Shown here: positions 1 through 8,855 of the stretch, one piece after another
How positions within the stretch are numbered: the stretch's first letter is position 1
Layout of the letters: every line of letters starts with the position of its first letter
Assembly: GCA_023091735.1 (NCBI GenBank)
Contig: JALKBU010000665.1
Location: forward strand, 1 to 28,555
From: Trichomonas tenax
Lineage: Eukaryota; Parabasalia; Trichomonadida; Trichomonadidae
DNA: 28,555 nt
Direction: 5' to 3'
Translations under genes and position numbers: made by a program
The notes under the pieces: model-generated
The model's database searches: none
Told to the model about the DNA's origin: nothing
Seen by the model: only the letters and a program-made list of their open reading frames with translations

Positions 1-296
1 TTTTTTGATATAATATTGAATAATATATTTTTCATGCTTTATATATCCACAGCATTTTAGATGGGAAAATTTTTCATTTGCCACCAAAATTAGACCTTAA
101 ATATTCATACTGGTGGAGAAAAATCGATATGTTTGAGTAGACGTAGAAAATTCAGTGACGCCAATATTCATGATTTCAAAAAATAAAATTTATGTGGATT
201 GTTGATGATTTCTTTGTTGTTCAGCTGCTTCAAAATCTAAATTTCTGCAGTAAAACTCTGTATAAACATGGTTTTCATCGCTCTCAATAACCTAGA

Positions 297-395
297 ATTT
301 TTTTTCTCGTTTACTCTTTCGAGTTTTGCGATTTTTAACGAGTGACCCCCCCTATAGATCAGATCTGATAAAACATTTACGTTCCTTTCTGGGGT
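297..395 (-). repeat. Left arm of a ~100-bp inverted repeat
   Basis: Read on the minus strand, this segment matches 1225-1323 on the plus strand. The core includes GGGGGTCACTCGTTAAAAAT followed by CGCAAAACTC, then an AAACGAGAAAAAA run. Outside the core the match is gapped and weaker. The arms are about 830 bp apart. This fits two insertions of one repeat in opposite directions, or the ends of a larger decayed element. Confidence 0.7.
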
Positions 396-1120
396 TCTGT
401 TTACAGTGGTATCAATAATATCTCTGCAAACAAAGACCAAGCCGCTCATCCAATATGATTTTGCTTAAACAAACACTATCTTGTATTGGAAGATGATGGA
501 AGCTCTTCTTTTATCTTATCTATTGTAGGAATGACTGCATGTTAATAATATAGATGTAGCCTATACTAAAACGCAGAATTTATAAATATATTAACAAAAT
601 CAATTATAATTAATACATTCATAAACAGTGTGATTATAGATTATTATTTTAAGAATATGAGACTCTGTTTTTGTATTTTTTAAAAAAGCAATAATTTAAC
701 TTATTTAGTATTTCCATTTATTTTAATAAGAAATCGATGCTTTTCAAAGGGTACTGAGTATGTTTATAGCGTTTGCTTGTCTATTTAACTTGAGGATCTC
801 CGTGCTTCCATGAGATTTCAACGAATTTTGACATGTAAAATAACGAAAGTAATCATTTTTAACACTTATTATCTGATATTTGTCATGTAAAGTCGACAAT
901 TTGATATGTAATGTTACCAATGATCAAAATTTGTGTGAACTTGAGGTAGAATAACGTTAGGTATGCTCAATGTATGGGCAAAGGAATGCCGTTTGACTTG
1001 CGCGCATAGCGTATTTTTTCTTTTCTATTTTTTGATTTTTCTACCGGAACTCTAGCAAAAATAAGCGAGCGAACGCTATAATAGTGAGATATATTTGTTA
1101 TAATCATCAAAGAGATTCAT

Positions 1121-1158
1121 AACAGAAGCCCATTAATGATTTGTAATGGGTTTCTGTT
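1121..1158. repeat. 15-bp stem hairpin
   Basis: AACAGAAGCCCATTA at 1121-1135 pairs with TAATGGGTTTCTGTT at 1144-1158. There is a single G-T wobble and an 8-base loop. It lies outside any gene. It could be a structured transcript, part of a palindromic repeat end, or chance in AT-rich DNA, although the GC pairs inside the stem argue against chance. Confidence 0.7.
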
Positions 1159-1224
1159 TGTAATCATTTCATGATTAAGTAATAACTTGCTAAGATCAAG
1201 AAACAGATTGCACCACTACAATCA

Positions 1225-1323
1225 GCACCCACAAAAAGCACGTAAATGTTTCACCAGATTCGTCCAGGAAGGGGGTCACTCGTTAAAAATCGCAAAACTC
1301 AAAAGAATAAACGAGAAAAAAAT
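1225..1323 (+). repeat. Right arm of a ~100-bp inverted repeat
   Basis: This is the partner of the copy at 297-395. The most similar part runs from the CGTAAATGTT segment (1241-1250) through the GGGGGTCACTCG core (1271-1282) to the poly-A stretch near 1315-1321. The short protein frames across both copies share a GGHSLKIAKL string, but only because the DNA is repeated. No intact coding unit is visible. Confidence 0.7.
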
Positions 1324-1427
1324 GGAGCTCCTCAATAGAATAGCAATAATTATCCCTGTCCATATCATAACCATCATTGTTTTCATTAATCTGTAAATTA
1401 ACAGGACGTATGAAATACCCGCTCCCT

Positions 1428-1551
1428 TGTTAGAGAGTATATCAAGCTTAATAGAACACCCTTTGTTAAAATGGCGGACTTTACATGTCAAAACATATTT
1501 ATAATTGCCATGTAAACAAGTCACTTTTCATGACTCTTTATTATACCCTAC
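1428..1551 (+). mobile_element. Solo right end of the MITE-like family
   Basis: This segment is closely similar to 10640-10786, the right half of the MITE-like element further on. The shared blocks are CTTGTTAGAGAGTAT, a TCAAGCTTAATA.AACACCC stretch, the CTTTGTTAAAATGG block, TTTACATGTCAAAACATATT, the TGCCATGTAAAC block, and the terminal GACTCTTTATTATACCCTAC. No matching left end is visible upstream, so this is a truncated or recombined copy. It carries one 21-bp internal unit fewer than the full copy. Confidence 0.75.
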
Positions 1552-2065
1552 ACTAAAGATGCCAAAAGCAATGTCAAATCATACACAATATTTTTAGATT
1601 TCTAAATTTTTGTCATTTTGAATGACAATTAATTCTAAAATTTTTATTTTTCGAATTTAACCATTTTAAGCCATGAACTATAATGTCGCGGTTTGATTAA
1701 TTGAACTTTTGTTTGAAAAAAGATCGTTATTTTATAACAACATGTTTTTAGCTCAAAAAACCGATTCTGCACCTGAATCTCAAACTCCATGTGATTTCGA
1801 TGGGTTTTAGTATATATCTATAACAGTTATGAAGATATACATAAAATAACACAAACTTTAAAATTACATGAAAACTTAAATTCTATAAGGATATATGACA
1901 AATAATAAAATAATTAGAAAGAGTTTTATCCGGTCAATAAGATTTTAACAAAAATTGAGAGTCTCAAAAATATTTAATTGAATGTACCTCAGGAAATTGA
2001 ATGTCTCTCTTTACTAAAATAAGCAGCATTTTTAACAAAAAATATAGGTTTATTGAAAATTTTAT

Positions 2066-2070
2066 TCATT
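2066..2070 (+). promoter_or_regulatory. Initiator (Inr)-like element of the E2F-like gene
   Basis: TCATT matches the trichomonad initiator consensus TCA(+1)YW. The predicted +1 adenine at 2068 leaves a 13-base 5' leader before the ATG at 2081, within the short leader range known for Trichomonas mRNAs. The T-rich stretch following it is also typical. Confidence 0.55.
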
Positions 2071-2080
2071 TTTTGTTGAG

Positions 2081-2824
2081 ATGAATATATACGAACCCAA
2101 TGAGATGAAGAAGAACATATACGGCAACTGCAGTATATACACGATAAGGAGGCGCTTCGAGAAACCATCTTGCTTTAAAAATTCCACTTTAGATTTCATT
2201 CAACATTGCAAACACTCGACTGATACTAAATATGACATCAAGCAGATAAGTGATCAGTTCGGATTCAAGCAGCGGCGCTTCTATGAGGTCATCAATGTGT
2301 TCGAAACGATCGGTTGCACGCCAAAAATTGATGAAGATACTTTCGTATGGATTGGGTTCGAACAGATACGATACACTATCGAGAGAATGGCCAATGAACA
2401 CAATGTATTCGTTGCTGGTTCTAGCTTAGACGACATATTCAATAATCATGGTTGTATCTCTGTACAAAGGGTTACAGAAGAGTTCCTTTTGCTGTTCATA
2501 TCTCTCGAGCAAAGGAAGCTGAACCTCATTCAAGCTGCCGCTTTCTTGTCCCGTCATAATGAGCACGAAAAGACAACGAGATGCAAGCTCTATCAGGTAG
2601 CAGCTATATTGGAAATCGCGAAAATTATCAAAAAGACAGACAGACTAAGCGAATTCGAAATTCATCCTGAATATTTTATTTCAACATCTGAGAAAATGAT
2701 GAAAAAGTCATCTGATCCGCTCTCACTGCTGTCGCTACTCAATAGGCCAGAGCCTTTTTGTACTGATAACGTTTGCCCAACAATTCGTGCGCGAAATCGT
2801 GAGTATTTCGCCACTATCTACTAA
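2081..2824 (+). CDS. E2F/DP-family transcription factor with two winged-helix domains
   Basis: A 247-residue protein with two segments resembling the E2F/DP DNA-binding winged helix. Domain 1 covers about residues 29-92 and contains the recognition-helix signature KQRRFYEVINVFETIG, equivalent to RRIYDITNVLEGIG in E2F proteins, followed by a hydrophobic beta wing ending FVWIG. Domain 2 covers about 125-193, with LNLIQAAAFL and KLYQVAAILEIAKIIKK in matching positions but a weaker RRxYD motif (RCKLYQ). Two tandem domains without an obvious dimerisation or transactivation region recall atypical E2F7/8 and plant DEL proteins, which bind DNA without DP and usually repress cell-cycle genes. The start follows an Inr-like TCATT by 13 bases. 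The E2F fold is well supported; the atypical-E2F assignment and the repressor role are inferences. Confidence 0.83.
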   Translation: MNIYEPNEMKKNIYGNCSIYTIRRRFEKPSCFKNSTLDFIQHCKHSTDTKYDIKQISDQFGFKQRRFYEVINVFETIGCTPKIDEDTFVWIGFEQIRYTIERMANEHNVFVAGSSLDDIFNNHGCISVQRVTEEFLLLFISLEQRKLNLIQAAAFLSRHNEHEKTTRCKLYQVAAILEIAKIIKKTDRLSEFEIHPEYFISTSEKMMKKSSDPLSLLSLLNRPEPFCTDNVCPTIRARNREYFATIY

Positions 2825-3332
2825 TGTTTATGTATTAAATCTATTTTATTATTTGAATATTAGTGAGATTTCTATTAATCACTAATTTGTTTTTAAAATT
2901 TGAATCATATCTATAATTTGTAAAGGCATTTGTTTATTTATAGATATGTATTTCTTATTGCCTAAGACTGTGATTTAAATCGATGTACAAATAATCACAG
3001 CTACGCTAAGTTTTTTCAAGTTTGGATTTTGAATGGGCTTTTATCTTCGAGATCTACCTTATTGGTGCATATGCGTGATATTAGTTGCTCATGGATAGTG
3101 TGTTGCACTTGTAAAACAGATTTATTTATGATTAATATTGTATTTTCAATAATATTTTTATTTTTATCTAAACAATTTACAATGTTCTCTCTTTCCTTTA
3201 TATGCCAATAGCAAATATATTAATGAGATATGCGTTTTAATGAAAAAATCAAAAGATATGAAAATGGTAATTTTTATTTCCATTAACATGTAAAAATAAT
3301 ATACGCATTTTAGTAACAATTTCGTGACATGA
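2825..3332. other. AT-rich spacer, nothing recognised
   Basis: This is the spacer between two genes whose 3' ends face each other. A TTAAATC near 2834 could serve as a TAAA-type poly(A) signal for the E2F-like gene. The short frames here are AT-driven and have no supported start. I see no RNA gene. Confidence 0.5.
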
Positions 3333-3743
3333 TTAGTACTTACCGATGTTGGTGATTTTGAAGACGGAAGTTTCGACTTTTCCGTCTTCTTCGAAATCAT
3401 TCCTGAATGGATCGTCGCTGAGTCCGAAGTTAGGATTCTTAGTCCAAAGTGGATTATCTAATGTAACAGATGATGCATCACCATAAATGACAGATTCAAC
3501 TGTCTCTGCTTCCATTTCAATTTCAGACTTTTCTTCTTCCTCTTCATCGCCCTTCTTCTTTTTCTTTGCAAAGAAGATGATAAGGCCAGTGATGATGCAC
3601 AATGCAACAAATCCTGCAATGATATATGGAATCCAGTCAATGATAGATTTCTTGTTCTTGCCTGTTGATTGCTCTTCAGTCACTATGGCCTCTGTGGTTG
3701 GTAAAGGTAACATTGGCGGAGGGTTAGTTTGTACGGGCGTCAT
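3333..3743 (-). CDS. Short single-pass membrane protein; C-terminal end of a trichomonad surface-protein family
   Basis: This 136-residue frame has a short Thr/Pro-rich start, a single membrane span at about residues 37-59 (WIPYIIAGFVALCIITGLII and onward), a KKKKK stop-transfer cluster, an acidic run, and a cytoplasmic tail. The tail contains NPLW, NPNF and DDPFRNDFEEDG. That layout matches the C-terminus of trichomonad BspA-like and Pmp-like surface proteins, whose NPx(Y/F)-like tails are thought to act in sorting or endocytosis. Upstream the same frame continues as a Thr/Pro-rich stalk to about 3921, but an in-frame TAA sits directly before this ATG. It is therefore more likely the surviving 3' end of a broken surface-protein gene than a complete gene. 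It has no signal peptide, and I see no Inr near the start. Confidence 0.6.
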   Translation of the reverse strand: MTPVQTNPPPMLPLPTTEAIVTEEQSTGKNKKSIIDWIPYIIAGFVALCIITGLIIFFAKKKKKGDEEEEEKSEIEMEAETVESVIYGDASSVTLDNPLWTKNPNFGLSDDPFRNDFEEDGKVETSVFKITNIGKY

Positions 3744-3945
3744 TTATGGAGTATTTTCAGGCGTCACTCCTGGTATTGTTGATGGCGTCGTTGACGGAGT
3801 AATTGATGGAATTTTGGATGGCGAATCACGTGGTGTTGTGAATGGAGTCGTTGAAGCTGTTGTAGATGGTGTAGTCACTGGTGTTTCCACTGGGGTTGTT
3901 GCTAGTGTTGTAGAAAGCTTTTAACACTAACATAATCTTCGACAT
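3744..3945 (-). pseudogene. Decayed Thr/Pro-rich stalk of the surface-protein gene
   Basis: On the minus strand, in the same frame as the downstream membrane-tail protein, about 60 codons encode repeats such as TTPVETPVTTPSTTASTTP and TPSTTPSTIPGVTPENTP, ending in TAA at 3744-3746. The frame has a stop near 3922 and no ATG. In a neighbouring frame an ATG at 3945 gives MSKIMLVL, which could be a start joined by a frameshift. A mucin-like Thr/Pro stalk directly before the membrane span is typical of trichomonad surface proteins. The whole of 3333-3945 therefore reads as a pseudogene remnant that has lost its large ectodomain. Confidence 0.65.
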
Positions 3946-4875
3946 TAATCTTATAGGCTGTTTCTCACTCATTAGCTTAGATATATAATATATTGTGCCT
4001 TTTAATTATAATTTAGTGTGTTGTAGTATTGCACATTGGGTTTTATTTCTAACGCAAATAGAGAATGTTTAGACATTAAATTGAAGCAATATCTCAATGC
4101 CATTTTAAATGCACACGATTATATAACATATTGGAACAGATATGAATTCATAATATTTGAGGTTTTTCAAAATGATATGCGAAATCATAAACTATAGTCT
4201 CTATTTCAAATGTTTAATAATATTCATTGAACTTAGTTTAAGGTTTCAATTAAATTGTTGGATATCCAATGCTTTCATCAAAAGCAATCAAATAACCCAA
4301 TTGATATTGATCTGATCGCTTTGCATCTTGTCAAATATCTTAAATTTGGATAGAAATGTTATAACTTTGAAAGCAATGTATAAATCCAAGATTTGAAATT
4401 GGTCGGATAAAAATAAAAAGATTATTTCGAACCTAGCTGGTCTAATACACAAACAAAAGTGTTTGTAATAGATTTACACTGTTTATTTATGATGTTGCGC
4501 ATAACATTTTCCAAATTGATAACAAGACAAACAAAATTGCTAACTTTCTCAATAGCAACACCTCCAAATCAAAAACTGTATTTAGATTCAATTCCAAATC
4601 GCGAAAATCCGAAGGAACAAATTGAAAAAATACAATTCAGAAGTAATTTTTATCCAAACTCCGTATTTAGCCATTGCAAAGTCAGCAGATGATGAATAAC
4701 TGCAAAACAAGGATTGAACGATTAAAGTTACAGTTTCAATGAATTTTCACAATTACAAAATCATTTCGAAAATAGAGTTTTTGGGCATTGCAAAGTCCAA
4801 AAACACCAAAATATTTATAAAAAAATTTGCTAATTGATAAAAAGTGCCAATCTAAAATCCAAAAAAAAATCAAAA
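3946..4875. other. AT-rich spacer, nothing recognised
   Basis: No supported gene. A 14-base string, GCCATTGCAAAGTC near 4669, recurs almost exactly near 4784 (GGCATTGCAAAGTC), about 115 bp apart. The second copy lies shortly before the next gene. Otherwise this is low-complexity AT sequence. Confidence 0.5.
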
Positions 4876-5493
4876 ATGATTGATCCGCTTGGAAACTATT
4901 CAAATCTACCGAGAAGAGCCCGTCCGAAGCGAAAAGTTGTTAAAAAGCACGTGGCCGAGATCATTGAGAAAATGCTTTTAGACAATAGCCAAGTTTCAGA
5001 TCAATACACAATAAAACAAGAAGCGAGGGACAAAGCGTCCGAGATCGATCACGTGTGTTATATACAGTACGGAGAGGACAGAATCGCTTATCAGCATTGC
5101 GTATCTAACAAATTACACGAAACAAGCGGAATGTATTCCGATACGAATGATATTTCGGTCTCAGCAACGCAAAGACTCGTTGCGCAGATGGTGGAGAAGC
5201 TGAAATTCTTGAAAGAAATATACGCAGATGAAGTTTTCTTCCAAATTCATTCTCAAGATATTAATAGATCGGACATTAAATGGCTGATTAATTTCATTGA
5301 ACTCATCAGACAAAAGAATTCCTATGAAGGACTTGAGCAAAATATCTCTATCACTTACTTTAGTTTATTTGTTCCTTTAACAACAAAGATTGAGAAGATC
5401 AGATCTGAAGTGAAGCAAAATTACGTGATTCCGGAGATGCAATGGGATGATTCATTCAACAGCATGGACGAGGAAGAATGGTTGTTCGATTAA
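4876..5493 (+). CDS. Hypothetical protein with basic N-terminus and acidic C-terminus
   Basis: A 205-residue protein I do not recognise. The first ATG in the frame is at 4876; the frame is open upstream, but only with non-ATG codons and lysine-rich AT sequence. Residues about 12-25 are strongly basic (RRARPKRKVVKKH), a plausible nuclear localisation signal. The middle is predicted helical and contains KHVAEIIEKMLLDN and an AYQHCVSNKLHE segment. The helix pattern and spacing faintly recall the TFIIS central domain or related helical modules, but no diagnostic residue settles this. The C-terminus is acidic and aromatic (WDDSFNSMDEEEWLFD), as seen in short interaction or activation motifs. Codon use and composition are gene-like, unlike the flanking DNA. 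No TCAYW Inr is seen close to the start. A nuclear role is an inference. Confidence 0.7.
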   Translation: MIDPLGNYSNLPRRARPKRKVVKKHVAEIIEKMLLDNSQVSDQYTIKQEARDKASEIDHVCYIQYGEDRIAYQHCVSNKLHETSGMYSDTNDISVSATQRLVAQMVEKLKFLKEIYADEVFFQIHSQDINRSDIKWLINFIELIRQKNSYEGLEQNISITYFSLFVPLTTKIEKIRSEVKQNYVIPEMQWDDSFNSMDEEEWLFD

Positions 5494-6173
5494 CTTATAA
5501 ATCTGAGCTTTTGTCATGGGTTTATATGTTGTTCATCCACTATTATTTCATTCTATTGTTTTTATCATTTATTTATTATTGAATAATTTTTATTTGTAAC
5601 ATTAGCAATATTCCTTATCATTTCTTTTTGTTTTGTATAATAAATATGTTCTATCTTTACGCGTATCATGTTTTGGCCAACAAATTATAAAAGCACAAAT
5701 GATTTTCTTTTAGTTGACAACTCTAACTATTACAACTATAGTGGACATTAACATTAAGGGCATACAGTGACTTAAAGAAAATATTATATTTCTTTTATCC
5801 ATTTGATAGATATAACAAGATATTCCTTATCGTACATTACCGTTATGATTCTTATATCTATGTCGTTTGATTACAGATAGATATTAAATTATAATATTAA
5901 AAGATAAAATAAATAACAATAATATAATATTTGATTATATAACGAATTCTCGTTTCTAAATTATAGAAATCTTTCTCAGTTCTTCGTTACAATCGTGTAA
6001 AATGAAGATTAAAAACAAATAAAATAAAGCATGGAATTGAGCATTGTAATAGAAATGCGTCAATTCAGTGACCGATGCCTATATGTTTCATGAACTAATT
6101 TTTGATGAACCCAGATAATTTGATATTGAATTCAAAATATGAGCCGAAATGGGATTATGAGCATAAATGAGGT
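5494..6173. other. AT-rich spacer between convergent genes, nothing recognised
   Basis: The 3' ends of the two flanking genes face each other here. TATAAATC shortly after the first stop contains a TAAA that may act as its poly(A) signal. No open frame of interest and no RNA gene is visible. Confidence 0.5.
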
Positions 6174-7088
6174 CTAGAAGACATGATATAAGTCGCCGAG
6201 ATAAGAACTAACGAAAAGTCCGTCATATGATGGAGATGTGCATAAAGCAACTGGAACATCAGTCATTACGAACTGAGATATCGTTTTCTTGTATATTGAA
6301 ACAATTTTGGACCATGAATACCCAACAATCATGTATTTTCCTAAATAAACAGGAATTAATTTTGCATATTTTGGGCATTCAATATATGGAGGCGACTCAA
6401 TGATAACTTCAGGTGTTTGCTCCATGGCATCAAAAATACCAGCATAACCGTTCGAAAACTGGAACCCAATACTCCAAGGAGTTTCTTGTCTTCTAGAAAT
6501 ACCATCAAGTATCGCAGATCCATTTGCACAGTGTTTTATGTCGAAAAGTGCCGCTCTTTTGTTCATTCTCGGATCAATAACTGCGATTTGTCCATTATCT
6601 GTAGATATCATTGTAGATTGTGGAGAAAGAGATAAAGAAGTGGTTGTTGGCATGTTATTTAGTACTAAAACTCGTGGATTTTCATTAGTTCTTAAATCCC
6701 AAGTAAAAATCGAACCATTTGCTGTGATAACAGTAAGATTATTGTCGAGATATTGAATGTCTGAGTATTTGTATTTAACAATAATTGAGTTTTGTGGTGT
6801 AATATTGCGTGTTTGGGAGAGTTCGAAATCGTATAAAGCTATTTTGTTGGATTCAAGCAATGCTATTGTATTGGCAGCAATTATACAGCCATTTACGATC
6901 TTGTTCAGTTGTTTACTTGAGATTCTGACCCATTCTGGAAGAGAATGAATTTGAACGAAGCCTTTTGCTGAAATAGACAGTCCGAAGTCATCATAGGTAG
7001 ATATAGAAGCGATGTAATCAGAATATTCTGTGTTTGGAAATGTATAAAAAGACTTTGTGGGAGGAGACCCAGTCAAGGGAGGTCCCAT
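6174..7088 (-). CDS. WD40-type beta-propeller protein
   Basis: A 304-residue protein when started at the ATG at 7088. The frame is open to an ATG at 7127, but an Inr-like TCATT at 7096-7100 lies between the two ATGs. It would give a 10-base leader to the inner start, so the inner start is preferred. WD40 character shows in FTWDLRTNENP at about residues 128-138, followed by a repeat with IAVIDPRMNKRA (about 168-179), and in repeated short beta-strand blocks such as GKYMIVGYSW and GLFVSSYLGDLYHVF. The blades are degenerate and I cannot assign a subfamily. Such proteins usually act as scaffolds in trafficking, RNA or cytoskeletal complexes. I see no signal peptide or membrane span. The fold call is fairly confident; the function is unknown. 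Confidence 0.72.
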   Translation of the reverse strand: MGPPLTGSPPTKSFYTFPNTEYSDYIASISTYDDFGLSISAKGFVQIHSLPEWVRISSKQLNKIVNGCIIAANTIALLESNKIALYDFELSQTRNITPQNSIIVKYKYSDIQYLDNNLTVITANGSIFTWDLRTNENPRVLVLNNMPTTTSLSLSPQSTMISTDNGQIAVIDPRMNKRAALFDIKHCANGSAILDGISRRQETPWSIGFQFSNGYAGIFDAMEQTPEVIIESPPYIECPKYAKLIPVYLGKYMIVGYSWSKIVSIYKKTISQFVMTDVPVALCTSPSYDGLFVSSYLGDLYHVF

Positions 7089-7792
7089 TTGGAAAAATGA
7101 ACTTTGTGATATAGTGAAGCAACACATATGATTTCATTTTTGTCTTATTTTGATATTTAATTGTGAAAAAAAAATTGTTTCATTGAAGACAAATGCACTA
7201 AATATCAACTTTCTATTTTGATTCAATCATTGGTCATTGTTTCTTTTGATTAGTTGTTGATATTTTTTATTTCATAATATTATCATATGTTTTTCGACCA
7301 TTGAGAAACAAGCTATTCAACTACACTTTTAGTTGCTATACCACTGGTCTATTTTTCAATAATATATTCAATAATATTTTTGAATGAACTTGAATAGAAG
7401 AAATTGAAATGAGTGTTAGTAAAGCGAACAATGGCATGTTTAAACAGAACAGATATAAAAGGAAATAAAAAATAGATTATCAAAAGATTGCTGAGTGCAT
7501 GCAAGCATACAAGAACTAAGGTCAGCTTTGAAATAGTGACAAGCGATTTCGTTAATTTTGATAATTAGTAAAACAATAATTACAAAAATTAAAGCTAATG
7601 GAGCCCAATCATTTGTAATATGTATTCCTTCTGACTGGTATAGTATATGATGCGTTTGTTTACGTCTTTACAAGAGATGTAAACAAATTGAGTGCAAAAT
7701 ATGTAAATGTGATTATATTCATAGATATAATGTCTACAGGTTAGCAGCTGTCCGTGGATCAGTCACAAATCGACAAATAGCTGAAAAATATC
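7089..7792. other. AT-rich spacer, promoter of the WD40 gene and 3' side of the next gene
   Basis: Apart from the Inr at 7096-7100 and the open but probably untranslated frame up to 7127, I see nothing specific. The sequence is AT-rich with scattered GTTTAC and TTGTAAT words and no structured repeat. Confidence 0.45.
7096..7100 (-). promoter_or_regulatory. Initiator (Inr)-like element deciding the WD40 gene start
   Basis: On the minus strand TCATTTTTC matches TCA(+1)YW with the T-rich continuation common in trichomonad initiators. The +1 adenine at 7098 is 10 bases before the ATG at 7088 and lies downstream of the outer ATG at 7127. The transcript would then exclude the outer start. Confidence 0.55.
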
Positions 7793-8266
7793 TTAAGACC
7801 CGTAATAGTTGTTTCGTGTGATTGGATTTCCTCGCAATGAAGCTCCAATCTTTCTGAGCTGTGGAAGATGTGAAGTATCTCTTTCTTGCATCTGAGAATG
7901 ATTTTTAGCGCGCATATCAGCAATTTCTTCGACAGTCAATCTATGAAGTGGATCAGAAGCTTTATTTGTGGCGGTTAAAAGTAAATAAGGCTCAACAATG
8001 CGAGTTTGTTGTTGTTGAACATTTTTGAATTTCATTTTCGCGAATCTCTTTTCCCATTCCTTGGTAATAGCATCCTTATTGACTTGTACTGATGGTTGAA
8101 TCACTGATCTCGATGAATTTTTGATAGTTAAATCAGGAGGAACGCAATTGTTCCTTGAGTCGATTGGATTCCTCAGGAAATACTTCAGGTCGTTTCCCAG
8201 TCGTGAGAAGTTCAACATCACTGATGTCCTCGAAATGTTTGTTTGTATCGATCTACTTGAATTCAT
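7793..8266 (-). CDS. Hypothetical protein, 157 residues
   Basis: I do not recognise this protein. The first true ATG is at 8266 (the frame extends one TTG codon further). An Inr-like TCACT on the minus strand at 8282-8286 gives an 18-base leader, which supports both expression and the start. The N-terminal third is rich in Ser, Asn and Arg and probably disordered. A charged helical stretch follows (KDAITKEWEKRFAKMKF, about residues 63-79), then QQQQ. Near residues 103-125 the segment DPLHRLTVEEIADMRAKNHS looks helical. The C-terminus is polar (RGNPITRNNYYGS). There is no signal peptide, membrane span or catalytic motif. The neighbouring SHIPPO gene is on the same strand, so a cytoskeletal role is possible but unproven. 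Confidence 0.68.
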   Translation of the reverse strand: MNSSRSIQTNISRTSVMLNFSRLGNDLKYFLRNPIDSRNNCVPPDLTIKNSSRSVIQPSVQVNKDAITKEWEKRFAKMKFKNVQQQQTRIVEPYLLLTATNKASDPLHRLTVEEIADMRAKNHSQMQERDTSHLPQLRKIGASLRGNPITRNNYYGS

Positions 8267-8281
8267 CAATTTTTTCCAAAA

Positions 8282-8286
8282 AGTGA
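8282..8286 (-). promoter_or_regulatory. Initiator (Inr)-like element
   Basis: On the minus strand GTCACTTTTTGG matches TCA(+1)YW. The +1 adenine at 8284 is 18 bases before the ATG at 8266. Confidence 0.55.
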
Positions 8287-8855
8287 CATAAATTTTCTTT
8301 TCATTATGAAAACGTGCATCGTCGATTTTCTTTTAAAATACAGATTTCCGAGTGTTCTGCAGCACATTCTACATAAATTGAACTTTTCAGAGAGTTTTTT
8401 GGTCGCATATATTTGTCATGTAAAATTGTATTTTTGACAAAATCAATACAACATAAATCGAACAAAAGAGATATAATTATAAACTATATCTAAAATAAAC
8501 TATAACTGTTTATTCAAAAATTATCAAATACTAATAGAAACATGTTTTATGAACCTTTTTTAAAAAATCATTTTATAATTTCAAAACAAAATCATTATCA
8601 TAATTTATATTCTCATCAATAAATTTTTCCTCTCCTCATGGATTAATTATTTTTGTTATTTCACCAATGAGCTAATGAGGGCCATCTGCACTCTATGCAT
8701 TGATGGCATGCAAATATAGGCAAAATTATGAATTTTGAAAATTTATTAATAAGAAAAAGATGTGAAATTTCAAGTGATAGTATAAACAGATTTAAAAGAA
8801 CAAATACAAATAGAGAAAGTAGATAGAAACACAACGGAAAATTATATGAAAAAAT
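8287..8855. other. AT-rich spacer, nothing recognised
   Basis: One copy of the TGTCATGTAAAA dispersed motif lies at 8414-8425. The rest is low-complexity AT sequence lying 3' of the SHIPPO gene and 5' of the hypothetical gene. No gene or RNA is visible. Confidence 0.45.

Larger units (their letters stand above)
1..2065. other. AT-rich intergenic region with repeats, no convincing gene
   Basis: No reading frame here has the codon use or length of the real genes further right. The short open frames near 237-449 and 1187-1396 are created by an inverted repeat and lack a supported start. The region holds that inverted repeat (297-395 and 1225-1323), a strong hairpin at 1121-1158, and a solo end of a MITE-like repeat at 1428-1551. 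The rest is low-complexity AT sequence. Confidence 0.6.

Noticed and set aside
237..449. Minus-strand 70-residue frame sharing GGHSLKIAKL with the plus-strand frame at 1187-1396
   Set aside because: The likeness comes from the inverted DNA repeat. Both frames begin with TTG, have no Inr support and differ outside the repeat.
3487..3924. 145-residue plus-strand frame rich in Val/Gly/Asp repeats
   Set aside because: It is the antisense shadow of the Thr/Pro-rich stalk and membrane tail on the minus strand, whose membrane span and tail motifs are real.
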